From NCBI GenBank assembly GCA_911728455.2, contig OU452231.1:15457838-15521837 (forward strand): a stretch of 64,000 nucleotides of DNA, in the 5' to 3' direction. Shown here in pieces: positions 14,301 to 29,000 of the stretch. The position numbers were made by a program, and so were the translations under genes. Below the pieces are notes generated by a model. The model saw nothing but the letters and a program-made list of their open reading frames with translations. It made no database searches and was not told the DNA's origin. Each line of letters starts with the position of its first letter. Positions within the stretch are counted from its first letter, which is position 1. Source of the stretch: Marthasterias glacialis. Lineage: Eukaryota; Echinodermata; Asteroidea; Forcipulatida; Asteriidae.

Positions 14301-15015
14301 CTGGTTAAAGTGTTTGCAGATGAAGTAATGGTTATTACTATAGCCTGTTTTTTATTGAAATAGGATTTTTTGGAAAAATGACATTTTAACTTCCGGTTTC
14401 GACCGGAAGTCAAGGTCAAATGGGGTCACATACTGTGTAAGATTTGTAGAGTAATCGAAAAGCTTTCATATGGTGCAAAGATCTCAGATGTAACATATAC
14501 GGTTCTTCAGATATGGATTTTTTAAATATTAAACGTTGATTTAATATAATGACGCAATCAATGACGTCATCTTTTACGGCCAGAAGACAATGTCAAACTG
14601 GTAGTATGTCTGTGCAAAAGTTTGAGCAGGCTAACCGATCTTCAAACAGTTATTCAAATTTTGACAATATCATTAGCAGTTCTTGAGATATGATTTTTTG
14701 AAATTTTGAACTTCCGGTTTCGACCGGAAGTAAAGGTCAAATGAGGTCAAGCTGTGCACGACAATTAAAGGTCATTACAAGAACTTTTATGTTTTGAAAG
14801 AATCTTGTACGTAGCTTTTCTGGTTCTCAAGATATTAATTTTCTAATTATTAATGGTTTATTTAGCATAATGACGTCATCAATGACGTCATCATTCTAAA
14901 AAAGTTGCGGTTTCATCTACTAACTATGGTTCATGTTCCTGATAAGTTTCAAGTTCATATAAGCTTTACTTTTGTTAAAAATCGACGGAGAAGGTTCGCT
15001 GATAAGAATACGAGG

Positions 15016-15048
<33 letters not shown>

Positions 15049-18000
15049 TAACAATAACAATAGGTTTTCGGCTCAATGCCGAACACCTAAAAAACAAAAA
15101 AAACAAAAAAAAACTTAACAATAACAATAGGTTTTCGGCCGATTGCCGAACACCTAAAAAACTAGAGATTGAGAGTTTGTGAACAAACTCACGGTGTTCG
15201 GCTGGAACGTAATAAAGTGATTGCGTCATTGAAAACAAGGTCAATATTGTATGCTGTGCTGATGGGCAAAATTTTTATTTGTACCTTGTGTTGATCTTTA
15301 GGCATGAAGGTCAGTCATATGAAACTCCAACTTCCGGTTTTGACATGAACTATGGTTCAAATGGGGTCACACTCTGCGATAGTTGTACAGTATTTCAAGG
15401 GCTTGCATATGGAGCAAATATCTCGTGTGTAACTTTTATGATCCCCCAAATGATTTTTTTAAACATTAACTGTTGATTTAATATGACTTCATCAATGATG
15501 TCATAATCCGAAAATAATCCAGTTTCATCTACACAGTAATGTCTAAGGCAACAGTAAGTTTCAAGTCTGTATCACGTTCAGTTGATGAATTATGAATTTA
15601 CTATCTGTGACATTTCAACATCCGTTTCAACCGGAAGTAAGGGTCAAATGGGGTCACATCTTCAACACAATTTTAGAATTGTTAACGAGCTTTCAGATGA
15701 AGTAATGATTATTAATGAATTCTGTTTTGTTATTGAAAAATAATCTTTTTGAAAAAAAAATTTCAACTTCCTGTTTCGACCGGAAGTCAAGGTCAAATGG
15801 GGTCACAAACTGTGTAAGATGTGCAGAGTAATTGAAGAGCTTTTATATGGCGCAAATATCTTGTATGTATCATTTACGGTTCTTCAGATATGAATTTTTG
15901 AAATATTAAACGTTGATTTATTGTAATGACGTCATCAATGACGTCATCATCCAGAAAAGACAATGCAGTTTACTGCACGGTAAAGTTGAAGGTAAAAGTA
16001 AGTTTCAAGACTGTACCTCGTTTGGTTAATGACCTATGAATTTTTTTATACTTAAACTTCAACTTCCGGTTTCAACCGGAAGTCAAGGTCAAATGGGGTC
16101 ACACTTTCTGTAAAACATGTAGACTGGTTAAAGTGTTTTCAGATGAAGTAATGGTTATTACTATAGCCTGTTTTTTATTGAAATATGATTTTTTTGGAAA
16201 AATGACATATTAACTTCCGGTTTCGACCGGAAGTCAAGGTCAAATGGGGTCACACACTGTAAGATTTGTAGAGTAATCAAAAAGCTTTCATATGGTGCAA
16301 AGATCTTGTATGTAACATAAACGGTTCTTCAGATATGGATTTTTTAAATATTAAACGTTGATTTAATATAATGACGCAATCAATGACGTCATCTTTTACG
16401 GCCGGAAGACACTGTCAAACCAGTATTATGTCTGTACAAAAGTTTAAGCAGGCTAACCGATCTTCAAACTGTCATTCAAATTTTGACAATATCATTAGCA
16501 GTTCTTGAGATATGATTTTTTGAAATTTTGAACTTCCGGTTTCGACCGGAAGTAAAGGTCAAATGAGGTCAAGTTGTGCACGACAATTAAAGGTCATTAC
16601 AAGAACTTTTATGTTTTGAAAGAATCTCGTACGTAGCTTTTCTGGTTCTCAAGATATGAATTTTCTAATTATTAATGGTTTATTTAGCATAATGACGTCA
16701 TCAATGACGTCATTATTCTAAAAAAGTTGCGGTTTCATCTACTAACTATGGTTCATGTTCCTGATAAGTTTCAAGTTCATATAAGCTTTACTTTTGTTAA
16801 AAATCGACGGAGAAGGTTCGCTGATAAGAATACGAGGAAAAAAAAAAAAAAAAAACTAGACATAGAATTTTTGTTTATTACAAAAATACGGTGTTCGGTT
16901 GAACGTTACATAATGACGTAGTTCAAAAACATTGAACATAAAAAGATGAATTTGTATACAATGTTTGGTTTTTATAGTTAAACTTGTACCACACTTTGTA
17001 ACAACTCCCGTTTCTAGACAAATGTCATCATTCCAAAAAAGTGGCGGTTTCATCTACTCACTATTGCCTATGTACACAGTAAGTTTTAAGTTTGTACAAG
17101 CTTTACTTTTGTTTAAAATTGCTGGAGAAGGTTCGCAGGGAAAGAAGAACACGAGGGAAAAAAAAGCCGTTACAATTAGTGTCGTAGCACCATTGATTTG
17201 AAACTTGTTACCAGAGGACGCTGTTTAATGTAATGACGTCATCAGTTTTAAACTTGAAAACGCAGAGTCCTTTACCTACTCACACACTGAAACCACTGTC
17301 CAAAGCTTGTTTTATACTGACCAAAGAACTAAAAAAGAATGGCTTTATAACAATTCTTTCCTTCAACTTCCGGTTGGAACCGCAATACAAGGTCAAATTG
17401 GGGTCATTTCTTTGAGACATTTAAATTATTTCCAAAAGACTTTTGCGATGATGTGTAGATTGTAAAAATCCATTGTGCACTTCAGGAGTTCTGATTTAAT
17501 GAATAAACTTTGATTTATTGTAACTCAACATCTGATGACATCATCATGACGTCATTGTTTTATTTCGCGTCTTCATATTGAGGTTCAAGTATATGCACAG
17601 TTTCAAGGTTCAGTTTAATTTCAATTTTGAGTTATTTATTTGAAGAAAATTTTGGAGGAATTAACATTTAAAGCAACATAATGGTCTCTATGAGACACCA
17701 TATAACACATGGTTTTGATTTTGTTTGATATATTGAAAGTGAAATCAAATAAAACCTTTAAATATGAATATGAAAATAATTAAAAAGAGCTTTATCATAT
17801 GTATTTCATGGGGACTTCCGGTTTGGGCAGGAAGCGAGGTCAACTCAGGTCACTAAGAATTGTAAAGAACCGCATACATTTATTGTAACTCGACTCCTGG
17901 AGGAAAAACAAGTTACCTTTTTGGTTTTAACTGCCAGGAAAAACAATGTTTTCGTGCTTTCCAAAGTGTTCCTTTTCCACGCCGTGCAATTGGCTGCCGC

Positions 18001-18667
18001 CAGGTAGTGTTCAAAATAGTATTCATATTGCCTTTTATCAAAACATTAACCCTTGCTGCCCTCCGTTTTGTTCGCCATCTATGCGGTGTCAATAAAACAA
18101 AGTGTGTACTTGTGAACGTTGGTGGCGCTATATCAAATTAACGGTCTTATTTTGTAACATCACGAACACTGGTGTACTGTACAGTCAATCTGACATTTGA
18201 CAGATTCAAATTCCGAGCTCATTATCTGTATTAAAAAGTTTCAAAGTTCTATAAAAACTACCCCACTTTGATAAACATCATAAACACAAGTGTGCACGGC
18301 TAAAGAAATACACGGACATTTTGAAAGGCGATGACTTTACTTTTAAACTTTACTTTTAAACAGTTTTACTCAGCGTATCCCGACAACAACTCTCGCGGGG
18401 GTAAAGTGCCTCTGGCCCCGCTGTTGCACATTGTGACTCTCGTATGTAAGCACGTACGTGAACGGTAAATATAGAACGAAAGACGATCATTTTGTCAATT
18501 GCATTTTCTCCACCATTATACATCAAACAACTCACGTGAGCATGTGATCGTCTCAGTAAAGTCTCCTCTTCCTCTCCCTGTCACAATTAAGCCACCAGAA
18601 TGACATAAAGGGAAACATTTCCACACTGAACTTGGCATGACTTACATGTTTTTCTTTGCGTCGCCAT

Positions 18668-18703
<36 letters not shown>

Positions 18704-19980
18704 CTTAACAACACACCGCAAAGTTCGATGAACTGTGACAAGACCTGACTTGTCGCTAGTAGGTACATGTATATACACAGCATGCAGTAAAAGCCTAGAG
18801 TGCACACGCACGGGGTGCAATACATTGAGGGAACTGTACAGACTTTATCGCCGATCGCGCTAAAAATGGCACTTTTCACCTTAATATAACTTCGTTATGC
18901 AACGGCCAATTTTGTTCAAATTTCACAATTAGGCTTTTATAGTCGTTATCTATTACCAAAAAATTCAACACGAAGTTTGCTCAAAAAAAAATAATTATAT
19001 ATATATATATATTTTTTTAAACTCGTCGTCGTAACAAACTGTAACATTTGATGACGTCATCAATGTAATATTTTCAAAGGTCATAAACTACATTCAAATG
19101 AGGTCACACATTGTAAACATTTGTAGAATCGTCGAAGGGCCTGAAAATTAAGTTATTATATTAATACACAAAATAATATTATTCAGATACGATTTTTTAT
19201 AAAACAAACTACTACTTCCGGTTTGGACCGGAAGTAAAGGTCAAATGGGGTCACACCCTGTGTAAGATTTGTTTGATACTTCATGACCTTTCATATGGTG
19301 TAAAGATCATGTATGTAGCATATCTGATTCTGGAGATATGAGTATTTTAATAAAAAACTTCAATTTAATATAATGACGTCATCGATGACGTCATCATTCT
19401 AAATTTTGTTCTTTGTCATGTACACGCTTTGGTCTAAATACGTGGTAAGTTTCAAGTCCGTACATGCTCTATTTTTTGAGATAGCAAAATAATTTTTTTT
19501 TCGACCTCGTGTACCATTTTCGTTGTGACGTAGCTATGACGTCACACATCATATTTTTAGAATGCTCTTGAGTTAAAGAAAATATTATGCATTGAACATT
19601 TTTTCATATTTTCATGCACTTAGGCTCTAGAGCCCAAAATAACATGATTTGTTACTTTAACTTCCGGTTTCGATCGGAAGTAAAGGTCAAATGGGGTCAC
19701 GTTGTGCACCGCATTTGTAGATCTTTATAAGAGGTTTCATGTAAAAAAAGAATCTTGAACGTAGCTCTTTTGGTTTTGAAGATATGATTTTTCAAATTAT
19801 TTAAGGTTTTTTTAACGTTTATTTAACGTAATGACGTCATCAATGACGTCACCATTCCCAAAAAGTGGCGGTGCCGTCTACTCACCGAGGTTGATGTTCA
19901 TGAGAAGTTTCAAGTTCATACAAGTTTCAGTTTTTCTCAAAATTGGCGGAGAAGGTTCGCAGGGAAAGAAGAACACGAGG

Positions 19981-20018
<38 letters not shown>

Positions 20019-23000
20019 AGAACAATAACAATAGTTGTTCGGCTGTTGGCCGAACACCTAAAAAAAAAAACTTAACAATAACAATAGGTTTTCGGCTCAA
20101 TGCCGAACACCTAAAAATAGAAACTTAACAATAACAATAGGTTTTCGGCTTAAAGCCGAACACCTAAAAAAAAAAAAACTAGAAATTGAGTTTATGAACA
20201 AACTCACGGTGTTCGGTTGAACGTAATAATATAGCGATCACATAATTCAAAATTTTAAGCTCAATATTGTGTGCAAGTTTATGTCTCTTTGTGCTGAGCG
20301 TGCTAATGGGCAAAATATTTATTTGTACCTATTGTTGATCTTTAGGCATGAAGGTTTATCATATTAAACTTCAACTTCCGGTTTGACAGGATTTAAAGGT
20401 CAAATGGGGTCACACTTTGTGCATAACATCTAGAATTGCCAGAGAGCTCAAAATTGATGTAATGATTATTAATGTACCACGTTTCATTAATAAGATACAC
20501 AATTTTGTATGTACAAACTTATACTTCCGGTTTCGACCGGAAATGAAGGTCAAATGAGGTCACACATTGTAAACATTTGTAGAATCGTCGAAGGGCCTTA
20601 AAATTAAGTTATTATATTAATACACAAAATAATATTATTCAGATACGATTTTTTATAAAACAAACTACTACTTCCGGTTTCGACCGGAAGTAAAGGTCAA
20701 ATGTAGCATATCTGATTCTGGAGATATGAGTATTTTAATAAAAAACTTCAATTTAATATAATGACGTCATCGATGACGTCATCATTCCAAATTTTGTTCT
20801 TTGTCATGTACACGCTTTGGTCTGAGTACATAGTAAGTTTCAAGACCTCGTGTACCATTTTCGTTGTGACGTAGCTATGACGTCACACATCATATTTTTA
20901 GAATGCTCTTTAGTTAAAGAAAAAATATTATGCATTGAACATTTTTTCATATTTTGATTCACTTAGGCTCTAGAGCCCAAAATAACATGATTTGTTACTT
21001 TAACTTCCGGTATCAACCGGAAGTTAAGGTCAAATGGGGTCACGTTGTGCACCGCATTTGTAGATCTTTATTAGAGGTTTCATGTAATAAAAGAATCTTG
21101 AACGTAGCTCTTTTGGTTTTGAAGATATGATTTTTCAAATTATTTAAGGTTTATTTAACGTTTATTTAACGTAATGACGTCATCAATGACGTCACCATTC
21201 CAAAAAAGAAGCGGTGCCGTCTACTCACCGAGGTTGATGTTCATGAGAAGTTTCAAGTTCATACAAGTTTCAGTTTTTCTCAAAATTGGCGGAGAAGGTT
21301 CAGGCAGAAGAAGAAGGCGAGGAAAAAAAAAAAAACTAGACATAGAATTTTTGTTTATTACAAAAATACGGTGTTCGGTTGAACGTTACATGATGACGTA
21401 GTTCAAAAACATTGAACATAAAAAGATGAATTTGTATACAATGTTTGGTTTTTATAGTTAAACTTGTACCACACTTTGTAACAACTCCCGTTTCTTGACA
21501 AATGTTTGTTTTTGTTACATTGGCATCAGGTTTTTTGGTTTTATTTTGCACCTCAAAGCCCTTTAAAAATTTCGCCCATCTGGCACGGGATATTGTACAT
21601 ACAGATTTTGCAATGCCAGTTGTATTATATTATTTCAATTATTTATTTGTATTTTCCTGTTTAACCTGAATTCAAGGTTAAATGGTTACGTTGAATGTTG
21701 TGTATGTCGTTTCTTAAGTTTCTTAAGTTATTACTAGCAAAAATTAAAAATTCAAATGTTTGGTTGAGAAATTATGTTTGGTTGAGAAATTTTTTTTTGT
21801 TGAAAAATTTAATTTCAACCTCCGGTTTGAACAAGAAGCAAAGTTTATACTTGCGTAGATGGTTATTTTCCACTCACTATTCCCAACAGTGCCTCTTTTG
21901 TTGGACCAAAGAGAGCGCTGTTGGGAAATCCCCAAAGTTCGCGGCATATGATTTTACAAATTCTAAACTTTGATTTCTTGTAATTTAATGCCACATGACG
22001 TCATTATAACGATATTAGGTCTGTGGTGTAATGATACCAAGGTTCAACCACCACCACAGACTTGTACAAGACTATGCGCAGTTGAAACAAACAGGGTCCT
22101 TGGTTGATGCGAAGGGCATAACAGTCAACACATGGACAAAATTTTTAGTTTCTATTTTCATTGTTGACCACAAGTTGCATGTTTTGGGGGTCGAGTAACT
22201 GGGTTGAGTCCGAGTCACGGTGCTCCAAGACCAAGTCCGAGTCCACAAAAAAATGGTCGGTCTGAGTCCTACAGCACTGCTGTTTGATTGTCAGATGGTG
22301 AAAGGAGTATGTGCCAGCCTTTGAATTACCCTGCCAAGGTCCCAAGAAGGAACAAGTTTTTTAAGTTGGTGGTCTGTCTATGAAGATGCCCTTTAAGACG
22401 TAAGAGATAGCAATGTTGTTTGAAAGGTTGGAGGTATTGCCGAACCCTGGTGACAGATCATCCAGGTTTAGTCAGATTCACTGATGGAGAGGGTCATGGG
22501 AATGTTGAGAAGGTTCATACAACAGAGCCATTATTTGAGAAGGAATTGAATCAAGGAGTTCACAGGAAATGGTTTGATAATTATGTCCTTTGGGGTAAGT
22601 AACAACAAAGCAGGTGAGGGCACATTATGCATTCTGAGCCATGGCTCTAGAATGCATTTTCCTCTTTCTTACCACTTCAGCTTTCCCAGCCCGAGTCTGG
22701 CTCTGTCTATTGGGGTTCATTGTGAGTCATTGTGAGTCTTGTAGATACATGTATCTACAAGACTCACAATGGCTCACAATGAACCCCAATAGACAGAGCC
22801 AGACTTGGGCTGGGAAAGCTGAAGTGGTGAGAAAGAGGAAAATGCATTCTTCCCGAGCCATGCAGCATTCCTTCGGGGATGACTTCTGTGTGTTGATAAA
22901 GGCTAATTCTTAACAGAGCTGGACAGTCCTTGATACCATTGTCAGTTTTGGAGAGTGGTCATGTATTGTAAGAGGGATACATCGAAACTGACAAGTGGTG

Positions 23001-26000
23001 TTCCTGTAAGTAATCTGCAGAAAACTCAGGAGATCTACATGAATGGAAACATGGAGGTAGGCGTCTCTCAGATCTAGGGATGTGACTCAACCAACCCAAG
23101 GACAGAGATTGTAAAATGGTGGTCAAATTTTTGTTCCAGAAATTTTAGGGTCAAATGAAGGTATTGGGGGCCGAAGGTTGATAATTTGTCGCCACTCGTT
23201 GTACTTCTTTAGAGCTAGGAAAAAGGTTGAAATGAACCCTGGTCCTGTTTTGCAAGGAAGAGGGACAGTGACTAGCATTCCAGAAGCTGGTGGAAAATGA
23301 AGTATATCACCTGTGTAGTCATTGCCTCCTGGGTCCTCGAGGCCAGTGTGTTTTGAAAGAGTTGAAGGATGCTGACAGTGTTGTAGCCACATTGGGCGGG
23401 CCCGCCCGGAACTCAAAATTTTCACCTAGCACTCTTGAGCAAAAAAAATACACTGTGCCACCTCACAAGGAACAGATTTCCCTGAATATAAATCAAAACA
23501 TTGTCAGCTGTGGTAGTTTTGGCTTTGATCAAACGGCCAGGTCTAAGGACCAGTTTACTGAATTGATAAACAACATAGAACTTATTCCAATGGGATACTC
23601 ATTTCTGAACTTTGTGAGGAACAGTGAACCTGCAATACTTAACCTTTGTTGACTTCTATAAAGCTTTCAACAGCATGCACAGGGGAAAGATGTGCAAAAT
23701 CCTTTCAGCCTATGAAATTCCACCAAAGATTTTTACAGCCATAAAATTATGTACGAATCCATGTTTGCCAAAGTCATCTCACCTGACGGAGAGACAGAAG
23801 AGTTTAAAATCCAAGTTGGAGTCTTGCAAGGAGATACACTTGCTCCGTTTCTCTTTGTCAAGCCATCCCTTCTGATAAGACCCTAAAACTTGGATTACAA
23901 TCAAACCAAGGCAATCCAGGAGAAATGAGAAAGAGACAATTACTAACCTTACCTTTGCTGATGACCTGGCACTCCTCTCAGACACAATTGAGCAAGTACG
24001 ATAGCTTCTACTACCTCTTGAAACGGAGGCGGAAAAGGTTCGACTCAAAATCAATGCCAAGAACACATGATGTATAAGTTTCAATCAGAAATCGGAAGCA
24101 ACACTTAAACCATGAATGGCAACATGTTTCAACTAATCATTATTTCAAATATCTTGGAGCTTGGATAGCAACCACCAAGCAAGACATCCTTGTGAGAAAA
24201 GGCCAAACATGGCAGGCCATCAACTAGCTCCACAAGATATGGAAATCAAAACTCCCTGATCAAACAAAGATCACAGTTTTCCAGACACTGGTCAAGCTCG
24301 TTCTACTTTACGACGCAGAATCATGAACCAAACAGCAGGAAAAAAGATTGGATGGGTATTACACCAGACTACTTAGAGCTGTCTTTGACATCAGCTGGAA
24401 GCAGAAGTCACCAAACCAACAACTTTACGGTGATCTTCCCAAGATATCCACAGATTACGCGCAGCAGGCCACTACCATTGCCATCAAAACAAACACAAAG
24501 CAGCTAACAAATTCATTTCCTGGGACCAAAGTATGGTACTTCTGGCACCTGCGAGTACTACTTGAAGACACAGAAGTCGAAAGCGCTTCCGAGTTAAAAA
24601 CACTCAGGAATGACAGGAATGTCTGGGGAACTTACTGCCAAAAAGTTACACCACCTGTTGTCTCATTCACAGATATGATGGAAATGAGATCGAAATGATG
24701 ATGATGATTGATAAGTGTAAATTGTGAACCATTGCAGTCCAAAAACAGAGCCCTGTGGTATGAAAATTTAACAAATAATCAATGAGAGACATAAATGTTT
24801 TCCCGAAACTGTATTTATGATTACAACCAACAAGCACCACAGTTCTTGACCCAAAAGCACAAAGTCGGTTATGTTGATTTTCCTTCCCATTACGTGAATT
24901 GCCCATTAGAAAGCAACCCGAGTACAGAAACCATGAACTCGGGTCATAATGGTCCTACAGTACCTATCGATTTGTTATCACTCCCATCTGACCTCGAGAT
25001 ATTGAGGTTTGGACTTGTGTTTTAGTCCGTGGTTTAAGGCGCCTTGCCTGTGAGTTTACTGACAAAAAATATTTTCAAAATTCTACCAGGTTCTTGTTTA
25101 TACTCTAAATTGTTGAGAAAAGTGTCAAATGTTTTCATACAAGCAACTTTGAATCATAAAAAAGGGCTAAATATTTCTCGAGAAATTAAATAACAAACAG
25201 TCAGACTTCATCTGCTCTCAAGAGTTTCTGTGATTTGACACCAGCAGTTAGTGATCCCAGCTGGTCACAATGTGCCAGCACGGACCCTAGGGTCCGTGAT
25301 GCCAGTCACTGATTTGTTACCAACAAATGTCGTCTAGGCGCATGAATATCCAAACATTCTCGGGTTGCACTTCAAGAATGGCAAATACAAAAAAACTTAA
25401 GAAATCCGTTTTGGTTATTTAAAAATATGATATTAACAAAATATTTCGCCATTCAAACATTGGAAAGATAATAACAATAACAACCATTAACTAGACATAA
25501 GTTTTTGTGACATCACAAAAACAAGGTGTTCAGAATTATGGTAGTTAAAGTTGTTATTTGATGTACATATAAAGTTAAATCAACTTAAATATCTAAAAAT
25601 GAACATAAAAACGTGAAATTGTGCTTTATAATATAATATCTAATTTGAACTTGAGAGGAAATCAGGTCTCATATTAGTATAACTTTGTGAAGTCCTTTTA
25701 TATGGCGTATAGATTGTGAAAATGGCTTACGTAGTTTCAGAGGTGTGCAACAGAGAGGGACCTTTCCTAACCTTGGAATTTGGTGAAAGAATCATGTTCC
25801 TAGGCTCTTACCATTTTTAAATAAAGAGCTACTTCCGATTAGACCGGAAGTGGAGGTCACAGACGTCACTTAATGTGTCACAAAGAAAGACCTTTCCTAA
25901 CCTTGACATTTGTCGAAAGAATTAAGTTCATATCTCAAACGGTTGATTTGTTGTTGATATTTTAAAGGTTTAAACTATTTAATCTAAATTGCTTGTAATT

Positions 26001-29000
26001 TGACACCTGATGACGTTGCTATTTGATGTATAAAAGTGAAATCAACTTAAGTATCTAAAATATGAACATAAAAAATGTTAAATTGAGCTTGATGATATAA
26101 TATTATTTAAATATTATATAATATTAAACTTCCGGTTTGGACAGGAAACTCGATCAAATCAGGTCTGATATTTGTATAACTTTGTGAAGCCCTTTCATAT
26201 GACGTAAGATTGTGAAAAGGGCTCACGTAATTTCAGAGATATGGTTTTTGAAATATTAAATTTTGAATGCCGACATCTGAATTAACGCGGTTAACATAGG
26301 CGGCTGCATTAAAGACTAACAAAGCGTGGAGGGCGCACCTTGAACAGAGACACGGACAAAGGATTTGCATTAATGTCCGGCTTGGGCAGAAAGTAAAGGT
26401 CAAAATGATGTCCTCTCGATGTAAAAGTTTGAGAAGGTTCAATTCTCTACAATCTGATGTAAGATTTGTGATCATGTGATGAGTACTTCTTAAAATGAGT
26501 TTTTGAAATTTTGAAAGATTTTCAACTTCCGGTTTGAACCAGAAGATAAGGTCAATTTTTGGACATGTCTGTGGGGCGTTTACGCAGTTTTGGATGACCT
26601 ATCCGATGATATAAAGATTGTAAAAATCCCTTGTGTAGATCAAAAGTTATGATTTTTTGAAATAATAAACTTTGATATTTCCATAATTCAAGAATTGATG
26701 GCGTCATGATGACGCCATTTCAACGGTTTCCTCTCCTAATAAATATCTTACTATGTGTGAAGTTTGAAGTTCATACAAGCTTAGAAAGTATGCCTTTGTT
26801 AGCGGAAACTCGACAGGCATAAAAAGAAGAAGAAGAAGAAGAAGAAGTAAAAACTAGACATTTAGAGTTTGTGAACAAACTCACGGTGTTCAGCTTGAAC
26901 ATAATAAAGTGATTGCGTAATTGAAAATTTTAAGGTCAATATTGCAAGCAAGTATTTTTCTGTCATATAAAACTTCAACTTCCGGTTTTGACAGGAACTG
27001 AAGGTCAAATGGGGTCACACTTTGTACATGATATCTAGAATTGCCCGAGAGCTTTAAATTGATGTAATGATTATTAATGTACACGTTTCATTAATAAGAT
27101 ACATATTATTGTATGTACAAACTTATGCTTCCGGTTTCGACCAGAAGTGAAGGTCAAATGGGGTCACACATTGTAAAAATTTGTAGAATCTTCGAAGGGC
27201 CTTAAAATCAGGTTATTATATTAATATACAAATTTACGATATTCAGATATGATTTTTTATATAAAAAACTACTTCCGGTTTCGACCGGACGTAAAGGTCA
27301 AATGGGGTCACACCCTGTGTAAGATTTTTGTAATACTTGAAGACCTTTCATATGGTCTAATCATATCATGTATCATGTATGTAGCATGAATTATTCTTAA
27401 GATATGATTATTTTAGTATAAAACTTCAATTTAATGTAATGACGTCATCGATGACGTCATTCCAAAAATGTTGCTTTGTCACATATAGAGTAAGTTTCAA
27501 GTCTGTACTTTTTTTTTTTTAAATAGCAAAATAAATTTTTTGGGACCTCGTGTACCATTTTCGTTGTAACGTAGCTATGACAATGTATGACATACATTTC
27601 TAGAATGCTTGTGGGCTAAAGAAAATATTATGCATTGAAAGTTTGTTCATATTTTTATTCACTTAGGCTCTAGAGCCCTAAATAACTTCCGGTTTGGACC
27701 GGAAGTAAAGGTCAAGTGGGGTCATGTTGTGCAAGGCATTTGTATTTGTAACTTTACAAGAGGTTTCATGTAGTGGAAGAATCTTAAATGTAGCATTTCT
27801 GGTTCTGAAGATATAAATTTTCAAATTATTTAATGTTTATTTAACGTTATGACGTCATCAATGACGTCACCATTCAAAAAAAGTTATGGTTTCGTCTACT
27901 CACCAAGGTTGATGTTCATGATAAGTTTGGCCATGATTTGGCTCATGGGAGTTTCACGTAATAAAAAATGTATATTAAAAATTAGAAAGAATTCCTTGTA
28001 AATGATGAGTTTAAAATTCAGAGGTTTTCTTTTCAGTTACATTGAGGCCATTCAGAAAACACTTAATAACATTGTTACAAAAGGCAAGGATAGTGTACCA
28101 AGATAAACCTCTTTTTGCCTTTGGCCATAATCTCATACAAGTCATAATAATCAACTTACGCCATCAAAATTCAGTACATACATGCAAGTTCTGCCACATT
28201 AATAGAATATAACTCTTGACTTAAGCCACTTTCAAACACCGTGTAAGTAACTTGAAGCAGATCTTAACCTTGTTCCAAAAATTATGAAAAAAATATAGCG
28301 CAAGTGGACTTATGCAGTTGCGTAAAGTTTCGTTAAAATCGGCTAATGCACAAAGAAACATTAAGTTGGTGTTCTCACTTTGTTTATAGTCAGGAATGCA
28401 GTCTTCTTTTCTTTTGTTTAGGAGCAGTTTCCATGAAAACCATAACCTTCAGTTTAATATTTTAGACAATTGAACTTGCAGTTCATCAAGCACAATCATG
28501 TACACCCATACACACCTTCCCATATCCACACACTCTTGTCTCTGCTGCATGTTGCAAGTAATGATCCTGAAGGAGCCCATGTCACACTTTTCACTTCATT
28601 TTCATGTCCTTCCAATGTAGTTACACATTCAAAATCTCCATTCTTTTGGTTCCATATACTTGTAGTGCCATCAAAACTTGCTGATGCTAGCAAGTTACCA
28701 CATGGAGACCAGCTGACTCGACGAACTGTACGTGAATGACCATCCTGAAGCACTGCCTTGCACACCCAATTACATGTAGTGCCTTCATCTAATGGTAATA
28801 ATTATGAAAAGGGAACAGTCAGTGAAATGCACGCAATTGCAGGTCAGTCATTTAGAACAAATTAATGAATTTATGAAGACCCCTTTTTGAAACCCACCCA
28901 CTGAATATTTTACACTGCAACCCCCTTAAAGTACATGTCATGTAGACCTACCTGGGCCCTAATTTTACAGAGCTGCTAAGAACAAAATTATGCTTGCCAG

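Noticed and set aside
18587-18879. Cys/Val-rich ORFs
   Set aside because: They read through a CA/GT microsatellite.
10382-22040. CRISPR array or classical centromeric satellite
   Set aside because: The genome is animal, units are about 150 bp or multiples with shared (not unique) spacers, and ordered CTAG/hairpin ends show discrete mobile elements.
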